From Nansenia antarctica (Eukaryota; Chordata; Actinopteri; Argentiniformes; Microstomatidae), in assembly GCA_963989245.1 (NCBI GenBank), contig OZ022351.1, positions 26,220,882-26,284,881 of the forward strand: a stretch of DNA of 64,000 bases, in the 5' to 3' direction. The notes under the pieces are model-generated. The model made no database searches. It had not been told where the DNA came from and saw only the letters and a program-made list of their open reading frames with translations. A program made the position numbers and the translations under genes. This document shows, piece by piece, positions 1-12,300 of the stretch; positions within the stretch are counted from its first letter, which is position 1; every line of letters begins with the position of its first letter.

Positions 1-342
1 AATATAGCCTATATTTTAAAAATGTGCGCAAAATATTTTAAAGGTCTATTCATTGTCCGAATAATTTGGTGCCCCCCCATTGGCTGGTGCCCCAGGGCGT
101 TCACCCGATGCAATATATGGATAATCCGGGCTTGCTGGTAGTGGATTGATACTTGTAGTAATGTTGTTGATTAGCTGACTCATGCAGCTGAACTCATATC
201 AACCCTGGAACATGAGGAACTTCCTATCAATGAACTGATACGGATGCGAGTGTTCAACTCTTGGTTCCCGTGCCGCCCCCGGGGCCTTGCTGTCCTTCCT
301 GTCGCTCTGCATGGAGCGCTGTGAAAGACACAAGGAATTAGT

Positions 343-532
343 GGTGGTCTAGTGGATAGTGAGTTGGACTTGTGATCGGAAGGTTGTGAGTTCAAATCCC
401 GCCTGAAACGACACCACTACTAGTGTGCCCTTGAGTAAGGCACTTAGCCCTCAGTTACTCCAGGGGGAATGTCCCTGTAATTCGTAATTGTTAGTCGCTT
501 TGGATTAAAAGCGTCTGCTAAATGGCTAAATT
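343..532 (+). mobile_element. tRNA-derived SINE with LINE-type tail
   Basis: A-box-like GGTGGTCTAGTGGATAG and B-box-like GGTTGTGAGTTCAAATCC lie at tRNA spacing, and the tail holds TTAGTCGCTTTGGATT. Probable target duplication ATTAGT at 337-342 and 533-538. The right copy of the duplicated block lacks it (AGGAAGTATTAC), giving an empty site. Confidence 0.85.
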
Positions 533-1255
533 ATTAGTATTACAAAACAAAAAAACATAGCAATGATAGGCCTGTCTGTAATAAATGGAATTGGTACGAC
601 TACCATAACTCCTAAAATACTGTGTAGGTCATATAGACGACAGATTGGTAAAAGGAGAGAACACACACACCGCAGAAAGTCTTAGAGAGGTGCTGGCAAC
701 GGAGTAGATTCCGATCGAAAGAGATAGAAGAAGCCGCACACTCAGGTAGACGACAGATAACGTTTAACAGTCGGGATGTTTACAGAGAAAAGTCAAAATT
801 CTGACTGGAATGTATAAAGATTGGAATGCATGTGTTTTTTAGTTTTTTTTTACTAATGCAAAATGTTTGTCGATCATAAAGAGTGGTTTATCTTGTACAA
901 TGGCACCACTTGTTGACCATTTCTGAACCGCTTTGAGAAATATCACAATAGTGCTTCATCATTTTGGAAAGGGTTGCTGCTCGCCAGCTTATAACATATC
1001 ATCCCTAGCCTCACAGACGCCCCACAGATCTCTGTTGAAGACTACGTATGTCCTATTATGGTCATTGGAGGAGTGAGGATGATAAGAATCCAAGGAGCTC
1101 AGATGTATTATATAATTGCTACATTGGTGTATCAGGTATATCAGTGGCACTGTATGTAAAAAACAAAACAACTCTTTATTGTGACATGGGACATCACTTA
1201 CAAAGCCATCAACAAGCATCTTTGAGTGTCTAGAAAAGTGCTATATAAGTCTAAT

Positions 1256-1297
<42 letters not shown>

Positions 1298-1394
1298 CTA
1301 ACCTAGAAGTTACACCATTCTTGATGTCGAGGCTGAGAGGAGTGAAGGGAGGGAAGAGAGGGAAGGCTGGGTGAACATGAAGATCTGACCCTCT

Positions 1395-1425
<31 letters not shown>

Positions 1426-1854
1426 TGGTGTGGATGTGTGTGCGAGCATGCATATCTTTAATTGCAGTCATAGAAACGGTGTTTCACTTGTTTTCTTTTG
1501 AACTGCTTAACTGCGTAACTGCTTCTCTACTGATACCAGTGAGGACATGTTTTCTGTCTGTTTAATCTCATTTAAGGCTGCATGCTTTGAAGATAAGGCA
1601 TATCACATAACTTATCCTAACCATTTAATTTCACAATGTATTACTCTGTGTCCTTTCTACCTCTGATTGTGGCAGTTTGAAACTAAGCTTGTCATTCATC
1701 TGTAACCCTGCAAACCTCAAGATATCCAGATGTCTGGAACAGCTTGACAACCTATAAAAAGCCAAGCCTGCCCAGGACTGAATACACACTGGACTCACTG
1801 TAAAAACTTTGCACCGCACTTTATATATGTAGCACTATCCAATGCACTGTTGTC

Positions 1855-2020
1855 TGTCCTGTGTTGTCATGTTTTTTGCATTTGTTTTTGTATTCATGTA
1901 TACACGTGAAAAAAGTATTAACCACTTACTGTAACGCCAAAGCAAATTCCTATATGAATGAATGAATGGACTTTATTGTGTATGCATAATGGCAATAAAC
2001 ATAATCTGAATCTGAAAAAC
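1855..2020 (+). mobile_element. LINE 3' tail fragment
   Basis: Shares GCAAATTCCTATATG...GGCAATAAAC with tails at 4780-4875 and 25800-25915, ending in a short TCTGAA repeat. It is a 3'-UTR-like non-LTR retrotransposon end. Confidence 0.6.
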
Positions 2021-2137
2021 CTCTTTGTTTGACAACATATTGATATTGTTCAACCAGCCCAACTACAACTGACCCAGACTGGGGGGTGACCATGTGACCA
2101 TGTGCTCTGGTCCTATCACACCGCAGTGGAAGGAGCA

Positions 2138-2143
<6 letters not shown>

Positions 2144-2213
<70 letters not shown>
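2144..2213. repeat. (CA)n microsatellite
   Basis: About 34 CA dinucleotides at the right edge of the left duplicated block. Confidence 0.95.
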
Positions 2214-2215
<2 letters not shown>

Positions 2216-2229
2216 TGGTGACCACCACG

Positions 2230-4195
2230 TAGACCCGGTAGACACACCACCCAGACAGGAGACAACACAGCGCTAAAGTTTCAAAACCGCCTACTGGACG
2301 TATTTATTTAGGAAAAAGAAGAGCTACGGAGAAAGCAAAAAAGGTCCAACTAAAACTCGCCTCCGGGCGGCTAACGGTGGAACTTAAGGTGCCTCTAGGG
2401 GAGGGCAAAAGGGTGGACTTAATTCCACTCGGGGGGACACTCCGGTGTCCCGTCTCCGAGCTCCGGGGGTTATTTGGGCAGAGGGGCTGGTCGCTCCGCT
2501 ATCGGCAGGCGGGCTCGCGCTCTCCCTACTCCCGGCTCTCTCTTTACTGTCGGGAAGAAGACATACAATTAGTTCCACTTCCACCAGGCATTGTCATTAT
2601 CCGCCGTACCACGGCCCTCACCCATACGCGTGTCGTCGCGCAGCCTCTCCCTACCCTTCTGACGCCTCCGCCTCCGCCTCCGCTTTTCATTCCTCCACCC
2701 GTTCGCGTCGCAGGTGCTCCGCATTCCCGTAACGAGCCCTCGACCTGATGGAGTGATGTGCACCAGCCGGGTGTGTTGGGCGTAGACTCCGTTAATGACG
2801 CGGCCCCATATGCGGCCGCTGTCCAGGGTGCTGAAGGCCAGGTACACCCGGGGCTGCGTGCGGGTCACCACAGTTTGTTTTATTTTTTGTGTTTTTGTTT
2901 TTTGTTCTGTTTGGTTTTGTTTTGTTTGTTGCTGTTTTGTTTTGTTGCTGTTTTAGTTTTATTTGGTTTTCCGGTGTTTTTTTGTTTGTTTTGCCCAGAT
3001 TGTGATGTGGGTATTAATGTGTGTCTGTCTTTCCTGTTGGATGTTGTATTGTCCTAATCTCAACAAAAATAATAAAAATATTTGGAAAAAAACTACTTCC
3101 CCTTAATGAAGGTCCCACAACATAATTTCTCTTATCTGAGAGGTTATTAAAAGTTTTAAAGGAAGCTCATTAATTCAATTTAAAAAATGTAATGCATGAA
3201 TTTAGGCCTGGGCCTTTCGGATAAAGAACGAGGGAATGCAGGGAGACTATTCCTCATCCCATTCCATGCATTACAATGTGTCCCATCCTCCCATTTCTAC
3301 CTCCGACAGCCTCCCCTGGGCGAAACATCCAGAAGCCTGGCATTGACGTTCTGTACTGTGCCACGCTTGAGGATCCAGGGAGGCTGCTAGCGGTAGCATC
3401 TGTTAGCATTGCGAGGGGTCCTTTCAGTTTTAACGTGTTCGCATTGCAAAGGGTCTCCTATCTGTTTTATAATACTAGCATTTCCTGTGGTCACCTTTCG
3501 TTCAGTAAAGGCTGAGTAAGTCATCATAGTGTGGAGGGAAAGGCGCTCAGCAAGGCTTACTTATCCAATAAAGAGAGGAAAAAAAATACCCCTTTCAAAA
3601 AGGCTGGGGACTGACATCCAAGCAGAGGAAATGGTAGATGATACAGTAAGTGCTGTCCTTGGGACAACCCTACCTTAAAACCCTAACATTAACCATGACC
3701 TTTACCTGACCCCGACCGTTTACCCTTTTTAAAACGTCAACTTGAATGGCGTGATGTAATAAGGGCCGTGGCGAGTATCCCACTTAGTGCTGAGCGAGAG
3801 TGGGTTGGAAGGTGACTGACTAGACAGCTGTTCTACCAACTAAGGTACTGTATATTACAGAGGTGTGTGGTTAACCTTAAGGGAAGGGGGAGAGACTGAG
3901 GTAGACACAGAGGACAGATGTGTGTGGTTAACCTTAAGGGAAGGGGGAGAGACTGAGGTAGACACAGGACAGATGCAGGTCTTTAGACGCACGTTTATTT
4001 ATAGAAACAACTGACTGATTTAAAAAACATTTATGAATAAAATTTAAAATATATATATATATATATATATATATTTGAAGCACAAGTTGAACCCGTAAAC
4101 AAATGAAACAATTAAACAAATCTTAACATTTAACTACTGAATATCTTAAAAACAATCACAATACCTATCAACTGCTTTTTCTTTGATAAGTCATA
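2230..4195. other. Intergenic, no supported gene; coding-like patch on minus strand
   Basis: Minus strand 2871 to about 2750 reads VTRTQPRVYLAFSTLDSGRI then WGRVINGVYAQHTRLVHI with strong GC3 bias and a possible donor (CCATCAG|GTCGAG), but upstream of it is only A-rich sequence with no acceptor. I do not recognise it. Also here are a T/G-rich tract (2870-3000), a 55-bp tandem duplication (~3861-3970) and (TA)n at 4049-4073. Confidence 0.5.
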
Positions 4196-4202
4196 ATAAG
4201 TT

Positions 4203-4312
4203 CAGAACCTGACTAACTGACAGAACCTGTCTAACTGACAGAACCTGTAACTGACAGAACCTGTCTAACTGACAGAACCTGACTGACAAAACCTGTCTAA
4301 CTGAAAAGTACT
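4203..4312. repeat. CAGAACCTGT minisatellite, small array past stra8 stop
   Basis: About seven 14-18-bp units of the ACTGACAGAACCTGT(CTA) type, the same family as 5788-6100. It lies in the presumed stra8 3' UTR. Confidence 0.85.
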
Positions 4313-4355
4313 TTGCATATCAAAATGCAGGCTTGTGGACTTCTCATTACGATTT

Positions 4356-4430
4356 TCAAAAGTCCTCACTGTCCAAGGACTCAGAGCACCTGAGAAAGAC
4401 CCCCTCATAGTCTGCGGCCAGACACGGGTC
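4356..4430 (-). CDS. stra8: stra8 terminal coding exon 8
   Basis: Acceptor CTCTTCAG|GAC. It encodes DPCLAADYEGVFLRCSESLD then SEDF and a TGA stop. This acidic tail matches the mammalian ending closely and fixes the gene's 3' end. A CAGAACCTGT-type minisatellite starts about 45 bp downstream, presumably in the 3' UTR. Confidence 0.85.
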   Translation of the reverse strand, partial: DPCLAADYEGVFLRCSESLDSEDF

Positions 4431-6220
4431 CTGAAGAGAGGAAGGAGAGGGGGAGGGAGAGAAAGATAGTGATTTGACAGAGAGAGAGAGAGAGAGAGCA
4501 GTTAGCGTATCGACAGTACTTTGAGTACAACAATGGCCCTGCCTTTACTATGATGTCTCCTTACCTGTGTGTGTTCCGGCTTCTCTGACATCTGGGTCTT
4601 GACGTGCTCCGCGATGTCCCTTTCGCTCTCTCTGAGCTTGTCAAAGTCCACCCCCTGCAGGGCTTCGGGCAAGTAGCTGGAGCTGGGGAGGGGAGGAGAG
4701 AGAGAGAGCAGAGGGGGTTTGATGAACCCACCTGTGTTGTTGTTGTTGTGTTGTCCTGTTTTTTGACATGTGAAAAAAGTATAAACGCACTTGCTGTGGT
4801 GACAAAGCAAATTCCTATATGTGTAATGCATAGTGGCAATAAACGTTATCTCAATCTCAATCTCAATCTCCACAGTGGGGAGTAAGGCTCTGTTATGCTG
4901 CCTGACTACAGACAGCTGTTCTACAAGCTGTATATGACAGAGGTGTGTGGTTAAGCTTAAGGGAACACCTTAAAAACAGAGGTCCTCTCTCTGTCACAAA
5001 CAGATACGCTAGACATCTTTTTTTTGTGTCATCACAACACCCAGAGCCGCTGCCCCCCACCCCCCGACCCCCTCCCCCTAAACCTCCCTCCCCGAAAATC
5101 ATCATTCACCTCCAGCTCACCCCTGTCTTCTGACGTCCCACCCTGTCAGTCATCTCCTCCACCTCACCACTCAGCCTCTGGAATGAACGGAGCCCCATTC
5201 CGGTCATCGCCCACGTCCCCCCGCGCCAGGGGGCTCCTTCGTCATCGCAATTAGCGCGACGCCATCATGGCTAATTTGAGTTTTGACGGTCTGACAAATG
5301 GATTTGGATTTTTTTAATTTATTTTTTAAACATTTTTAATACTGGGATGAGTAAAAACGTAGGTGGTTTTAAAGCCCGAGGGCTGGGTAGGGAGGGGCTG
5401 ACTCTCTGGGTCAGTTGGTAGGTCGTGGTGCTAACAACGCTGAGGTTTGGGGGTTAATTCCTGCTGGGACGTATGTACTGAAAAATTAATGCACGCACGC
5501 ACGCACTGCGATGTATGTCGCTTTGGACAAACGTGTCAGCTGAATGGTTTATATTATATTACGAGTATACTAGAACAGATGACTGGGAGAGGGATGGAGT
5601 GAGGGAGAGGGTGAGAGAGAGAGGGAGGGATTGTACTAGGGTACTACTATACTGGCTGGCTATTTTTGACACCATGATTGTTTTTTTTATATCTCTGATG
5701 AATACATCCTTCTTGTCAGTGTCCATAACCCATAACGATGAGGTGGCGAAAATGGCGAGAGGTGTCCTCTTTTCACCGGTGTGGTGAGACTGTCTAACTG
5801 ACAGAACCTGTGTGTCTGACAGAACCTGTCTAACTGGCAGAACCTGTAACTGACAGAACCTGTGTGTCTGACAGAACCTGTCTAACTGACAGAACCTGTA
5901 ACTGACAGAACCTGTAACTGACAGAACCTGTGTGTCTGACAGAACCTGTCTAACTGACAGAACCTGTAACTGACAGAACCTGTAACTGACAGAACCTGTG
6001 TGTCTGACAGAACCTGTCTAACTGACAGAACCTGTAACTGACAGAACCTGTAACTGACAGAACCTGTGTGACTGACAGAACCTGTGTGACTGACAGAACC
6101 TGTGTTCGGAGGCAGAGTCCATATCCTGCATCACCAAATCGTCCTGCAGCAGGTCCTGAGAGAGTGAGAGAGACAGAGGGGAAGTGAGACACAGAGAGAG
6201 AGGGAGAGAGTGAGTGAGAC

Positions 6221-6313
<93 letters not shown>

Positions 6314-9300
6314 GTGAGAGACAGAGAGAGAGTGAGGGGGGGGGTGGCCAAGACAGAGGAACACTAATAAACAAGCGGAACAGAAACAGACAGAAACATT
6401 ACGAGTGCAGTTAAGTTAAGAGGGTGTTGAGCTGGGTTTCCGTTAACCGGTAATTACCGGTCTTTGTCCGGTAAAATATGTTGAAGTCCGACATATTTAA
6501 ACCCCTTCGGTCATAATGTCCGGTGAAAAGAATTCCCTTTAAGCATGAAACACGCACTGGCGCTCAATACAAAGACGTAATTTCACCGAAAACTAGAGGG
6601 TGGCAACATAAAAATAAATAAAAGGGCCCTGTTTACCCGTACCTCCGCCGTTCTGTTCGTGGTGACTTGAGAGGCAATAGATAATTTTTGCCCCGCGCAT
6701 ATTGCCCAGTAATTAGACCACGCGACCACAGCTCTGTTGTGTCTCTTATTGTCCAAATGTTCCCTGAATTTTAGCTGCATGTTTTTCCAGCATGTAAGTT
6801 GTCAGTAAAAATTCGACTCCCCTTCTTTCCCCCTGCCAATACTGTGTCGTTTGTGACATTTACCAACGTTTATGCTATGAATAGTTCGAAGCTAGCGTTA
6901 GATGCGAGGCTGCTCGGGAACATTATTTGTTTCACAAAATAGCCTGATTTAGTTGACCATGAACATCAGAGACTAGACTACATTACGAATGTTCATTTAA
7001 AATACTCTATAGTGAGCACTGGTATAAGAACATGAACCAGAGAACAGCAGTAAATGCAAGAACCCACAGTCGTCGCTGATGATGTTGCATTTTCGATTAG
7101 GATACGTTTACGGGATTAAAGGGACGGGTGACAAAGACCCGCTTCGACAGCAGAAGGAGCTGGAGGAGCCCTGAGCCTGGAAACAGCTTTTTGATAGCTC
7201 AGTTTCTGACTTCTGACTTCAGGGACGATCGCATAATTGCTGCTTTTTAGGACACAAATGTCTTTGGGTTTATGAAATAGCAGCTGTGTTTTTTCCCCAG
7301 TCACATAGGCTACTGTAACATCTGACTTAATAAACTATAATGCTTATGATTATAATGGCATAAAATGTGACACAAAATACAGTATGTGCAGTGGTTCATC
7401 CCATCGTCAGGGTTGCCAGAAGGGACGGACAATTCCCAGCCCAGCCACTGTCTAAAAACCGCTAAATCCACCAAAAACCCTCCCCGTCTGGCAACCCTGC
7501 CCATCGTGTTTCTGGAGCCTAGTAAGTGGCCCTTTACCTCCGGGGATGTGAAGGTGAAAGAGGGGGAGGAGGCGGTGTCTCCCTGGCTGAGATGGGTGAG
7601 GTGGGTGTCTGGGTCGGGGGGGGGCGTCTGGGCGGGCCCTGCCCAGGCCTGGGTGCTCTGCGGGAGCGGGGGAGGAGGAGGGGTCTTGTAGGAGGCCTGG
7701 CGCTCTGGAGTCAGCCTGTCCCACAGGGCTGAGATGGCCTCTGACACCACGGCCAGGCCCGTCTGGCCCTGGCTCAGCACGCCGCTATGCACCAGCATGT
7801 CCATCGACTGCCTGTAGAACAACAGGTACCTAGATGGAGGGATGGAGGGAGGGAGAGAGAGAGCAGGGGGAGAGAGGGGAGGGGGAGAGGCGGGGGGAGA
7901 GAGAGAGAAAGAGAAAGAGAGAGAAAGAGAGACATAGGGAGGGAGGGAGGGAGAACACTTAGATACATCTCTTCTGTAAAACTGTGGAGGTCAAACTCTC
8001 ATTTCTGGCTCTTGAGGGAAAAACTCCCTCCCATTTTATGAGGTCTGGAGGTCATTCAGATTGTCATTGGTGAAATAACCAGACTCTCATCCACTCCTTA
8101 AATCATTCTCCCTAGTGATGTGCTCAGTACGGTAGACCACTTCAGATCTAAGATGGCCTCTGTGGTTGCTAAGACAACAGGTCTCACCACCGCCCTCTGG
8201 ACAGTCGAACGATCTCGACAGCGAGAGACTGAACAGCAGTTCCGTCAGACAAGGAAACCGTCCCTGTGAACGAACAGACTAGAGTAGTCGATTGAGGGAG
8301 GGAGGAGACATGAGATCGGTTTGACACTTTGACGTGGCGTCGTCGTGTTATGTCGCGACTACTTCTGTCTAGGGCTGAGGTGGACTCGTCAGCGTAATCG
8401 ACGTCATCGGTTACGGAAACACGTCGATTGGCGTAACGTGCACGGGCGTAATGAAGTAAGGCGGCTGCGGCCCAGTCAAAGCACAGACTCACATTAACGT
8501 TGAAATCGTTTAGCAGGCGCTTTTATCCAAAGCGACTTACAATGAGTACGTCTGTCTTAGTAACTGAATCAGCTATACTCATCTTAATAAGTAGGACCTT
8601 AGATAAGAACAAGACCCATCGGTAGTCACAGTTCTAGATACATTTTCCGGTCTGACTTTTAAAATTAAAATAAAATCGATTCTACGCAAGTCTAAAGCAC
8701 ACAGACGCCCTTTTTTTTTTTTTTTTTTGAAAGTCTCGCCCTGTGTCTGATCCTGATGTTATCGAAGCAGTGTAGCAGCAGGTTAAAAGCGAGGTAAAGG
8801 GGGACGCGAGACAGTCTTGGGCAGCGTTCGTAAATTCGCTCTGCGCACTGGGCTCAACGTCATAAAGGGACCACGTAATTTGACTGGACAAGAGGCATTC
8901 CATGACTGCTGATCAGATTTCCAGAGCGAATTTACGAACGCAGCCTAGGGCAAACCACTCGCCGACTCGTTTTTTTCATAACACGAAACTTGAAGTTGTA
9001 AAGTACCCACTCGATATAATAAACAACAGTTTAACAATCACTAAATACTTATAATGATCATCTAATTATGTGTAGTTATGTGTTTCTAGCATGTCGATGT
9101 TCTATCAGGTAAATTCGCTAGAACTAACCTCCATACCCTGGTTCAGAAGAAGAAATCAGTCCTTCGTCACTTATATCGTCGTCCTCGATGAAACTTTTAG
9201 GTGGATTGGTTACCCTAGCCTAGATGGTCTTTGTGACATTTCACAATCACAAACATATATGTACAGAAACTCACTTAAGTATAAAACACCGATAAAATAC

Positions 9301-12300
9301 TGCTTCTCTTCAAATCACTCCATGACACTTTAGAGGCAATAGATTATTTTTGCCCCGCGCATATTGCTATGAATATTTCGAAGCTAGGTGCTTGCACGTT
9401 AGGTGCGAGAATGCTCGGTTAACCCATTAGCGGGAACATTATTTGTTTCACAAAATAGGCTGATTTAATTGACCATCAGAGACATACATTACGAATGTTC
9501 ATTTAAAATACTCTATACTGAGCACTGGTATAAGAACATGAACCAGAGAACAGCAGTAAATGCAATAACCCACAGTCGTCGCTGATGATGTTGCATTTTC
9601 GATTAGGATACGTTTACGGGATTAAACGGACCGGCGACGGGCGAAGAGAGAAATCCAAATGTCCCGCTAAATTCGGACCAATCACAAAACTGGTTTGAAA
9701 GCGCGTCGCCTCACGCCGCGCGCCTGTTGAGAGCGATTCAGTCTCGATTGCAGTGCGAACACAAACGACGAGGTTAATTGCAACATTGTAACATATTGTA
9801 ACTAGGGATGCTCCGATTTATCGGCCACCGATTTAAATCGGCCGATTTCACTCCAAATGACTCGATCGGTGATCGGCAAACATGGCCGATCGCAAAAACC
9901 GATCTTTTTTTTCTCTCCTTTTCCTGGGGAAGACAGATAACTGAACAGAAAACATAGGAGGACGTAACAGTATGTAAACCATGAAGGCCACGTTTATGAT
10001 GTCTTTTATACAGCCATATCGACTGACTTGGGCTTCAGGCCCTAACTGGGTGATAGGCCAGACCTTTACTATGCCATAAAAATGGGTCTGCGTTTGCTTG
10101 GTGCCTAATGGATCAAAACGTTTGTCTAAAAAGCAAAAAATATTTAGGCTATCCAGTCAGTTATGTATTTAAAAAGAAATCGGTATCGGTATCGGTATCG
10201 GTTGATCTTGAGGAAACAAATCGGTGATCGGTATCGGCCCCAAAAATCCAGATCGGAGCATCCCTAATTGTAACTACCTACGCCCTAAATCGTAACAAAA
10301 TGTAGGTCTGGAAGCGGCCTAAATCTAGCTGCTTTTTTTCTGTTCTCCGGTCATAATAACTCGCTGCCTTTCTGCGCAGCCTGAATCAAAGTGGACTGTC
10401 TGAATCAATTAGTGGCGGAGGAAATTCATTCGTGGCGGCCCTCTATATGCATATAGAGGAAACACTGGTTAGGGTTTGCCCTACATCTGTCCATCGGTGA
10501 TGCGGTCTAGTGAGGACACAGATGATGACCTAGCCGCTGAAACGTGCGTTTGTTGACAAAATAATGTTGACAAAATAATCGCAGACGCAATGAAAATCTC
10601 TCATCTAGTATGAACTTTGAGTGTGGACCCTCGACTGTCTCTGCCTGCTCACTGTGGAGTCACATCATGCTCTGTCCTCTACCCACCCTTCACACTCCAG
10701 GATGGTGGGCAGGGGGCTGATGGATGACTGCGACTGGACTGATTCATCCATGGCCTCCTCCTCCTCCTCGGGTGATTCCTCCACGCTACTCTCCTCTCCT
10801 TCACGCCCGGGACATTTATTCCCCTGCCTCCTGGAGTGATCCAAGCTGATGAAAACAACGTGTTTTACTACATGTTACATGTTGGGTAGCAACAACAGGA
10901 GGTCTACTGTCTGTCCTAATAGTCCAGTCAATCTAACTCAAAAAAAGGCCCAACCCAGGAGAAATTGCAATAGTAATGTTTAATAGTTTTTATTGTTCCT
11001 AATACCCTCCTGCATCATATATTAAAAGTCTTACTTGATTAATTTATTGGATCATACTTTTTTCAAGGTCAAAAGAGGTTAAACAATGTTTTAGAGTGAC
11101 GCCATCTGGGTAAAATGGTGTTAATATTGGAGGGCCTATGTATACCTATCCAACATATTTGGTGTCTTTTCCTATGTTTTGGGGGTCAATCTTTCCAATG
11201 AAACACTTTTTCAGAGGATATTCTTAAGTCTTATACCTGTATTAGGGGTACAACTACCCCAACACCCACTTATTTGCCAAATGTGACGCCAGACAATGTT
11301 TTCATCAATCAGTTGCCTACATAAACTCTCAGTTTTTTCTGAAACTACAGATTGTAAGCTTTCAAATTATGTGTCATACATTGAAATCGGACAGAAATTG
11401 AAGACGACACAAGTATTTGAATGTTGGTACACCTCAAACACAGAATGGGAGAAAAGTCACAACAAACGCTGCTAACAGCTAGCGGCTAAGAATGGCACAT
11501 ACTGTAGCTACGAACATCTAACTGCATTTTTATAACATCACAACATGCTGAGAGAACATCAACATGCTAAAAACACATAACTACACATAATTAGATGATC
11601 ACACAGTCCTTGCTTTTGAACACGAACAAAAAAGAGAGTACGGTATAGGCCAATGCACACGGCGTGCGATTTTGTCGCACGACAACATTTGATTCTCAAT
11701 TCACACCACCGAAGTGTGTGGGTGTGAATGGAGAATCGAATGTTGTCGTGCGGCAAAATCGCATCGCACGCCGTGTGCATTGTCTCATTCAAAACAATGG
11801 AATTGAATTCGGCGGTGCAACAAAATCGCCGCCGTGTGCATTGGCCTTATGTCTACAAGTCAAGTCTCCCTTACCAGTAGCCTAAGGCAGAGGAGAACAG
11901 TGAATTCAATCCACACGTTATAAGTATTTAGTGATCGTTAAACTTTATTAGGCCTATATTGAGTGGGTACTTTAAAAGTTGAGTGTTATGAGAAAAAAAA
12001 AAGAAAACCAAATATTGTTGACACAATAAGTTTCACTTTAATTTTCTGTGACTAGTTTATCCCTAGACTGGCTTGCGTCACAAATGTTCCTTATCATGTG
12101 TCACGCCCCACCCCCATCCTGTGAAAGATATTATTGGTCCCCCACAATATATCCAGGCATGAAAACAGGTCGGGGTGAAAAAGGTGAGAAGGATATGAGA
12201 CCCGGATCCTGCTAGGGCAGTCGGAGACTGAGAGCCAAAAAAGATTATTGGGGTACCAGAAAGAGACACATCATACATGCGGGCTCACAAAAGCTCTCCC

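Larger units (their letters stand above)
138..2145 (+). repeat. Left copy of ~2-kb direct duplication
   Basis: Starts GTAGTGGATTGATACTTG and runs to near the (CA)n tract. It matches 21154-26020 almost base for base once the insertions in each copy are removed. It includes the exon-like segment near 240-325, a LINE 3' tail (~1855-2020) and an (ATT)n tract. A SINE interrupts this copy. Confidence 0.9.

Noticed and set aside
5788..6108. CRISPR-like array of short repeats
   Set aside because: Units are contiguous without unique spacers and the genome is a vertebrate; it is a minisatellite.
5950..6374. Long minus-strand open frames of Leu/Ser repeats with FCQ repeats
   Set aside because: They are translations of (CT)n and of the minisatellite. 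Only the 56-nt exon 6 inside them is supported.
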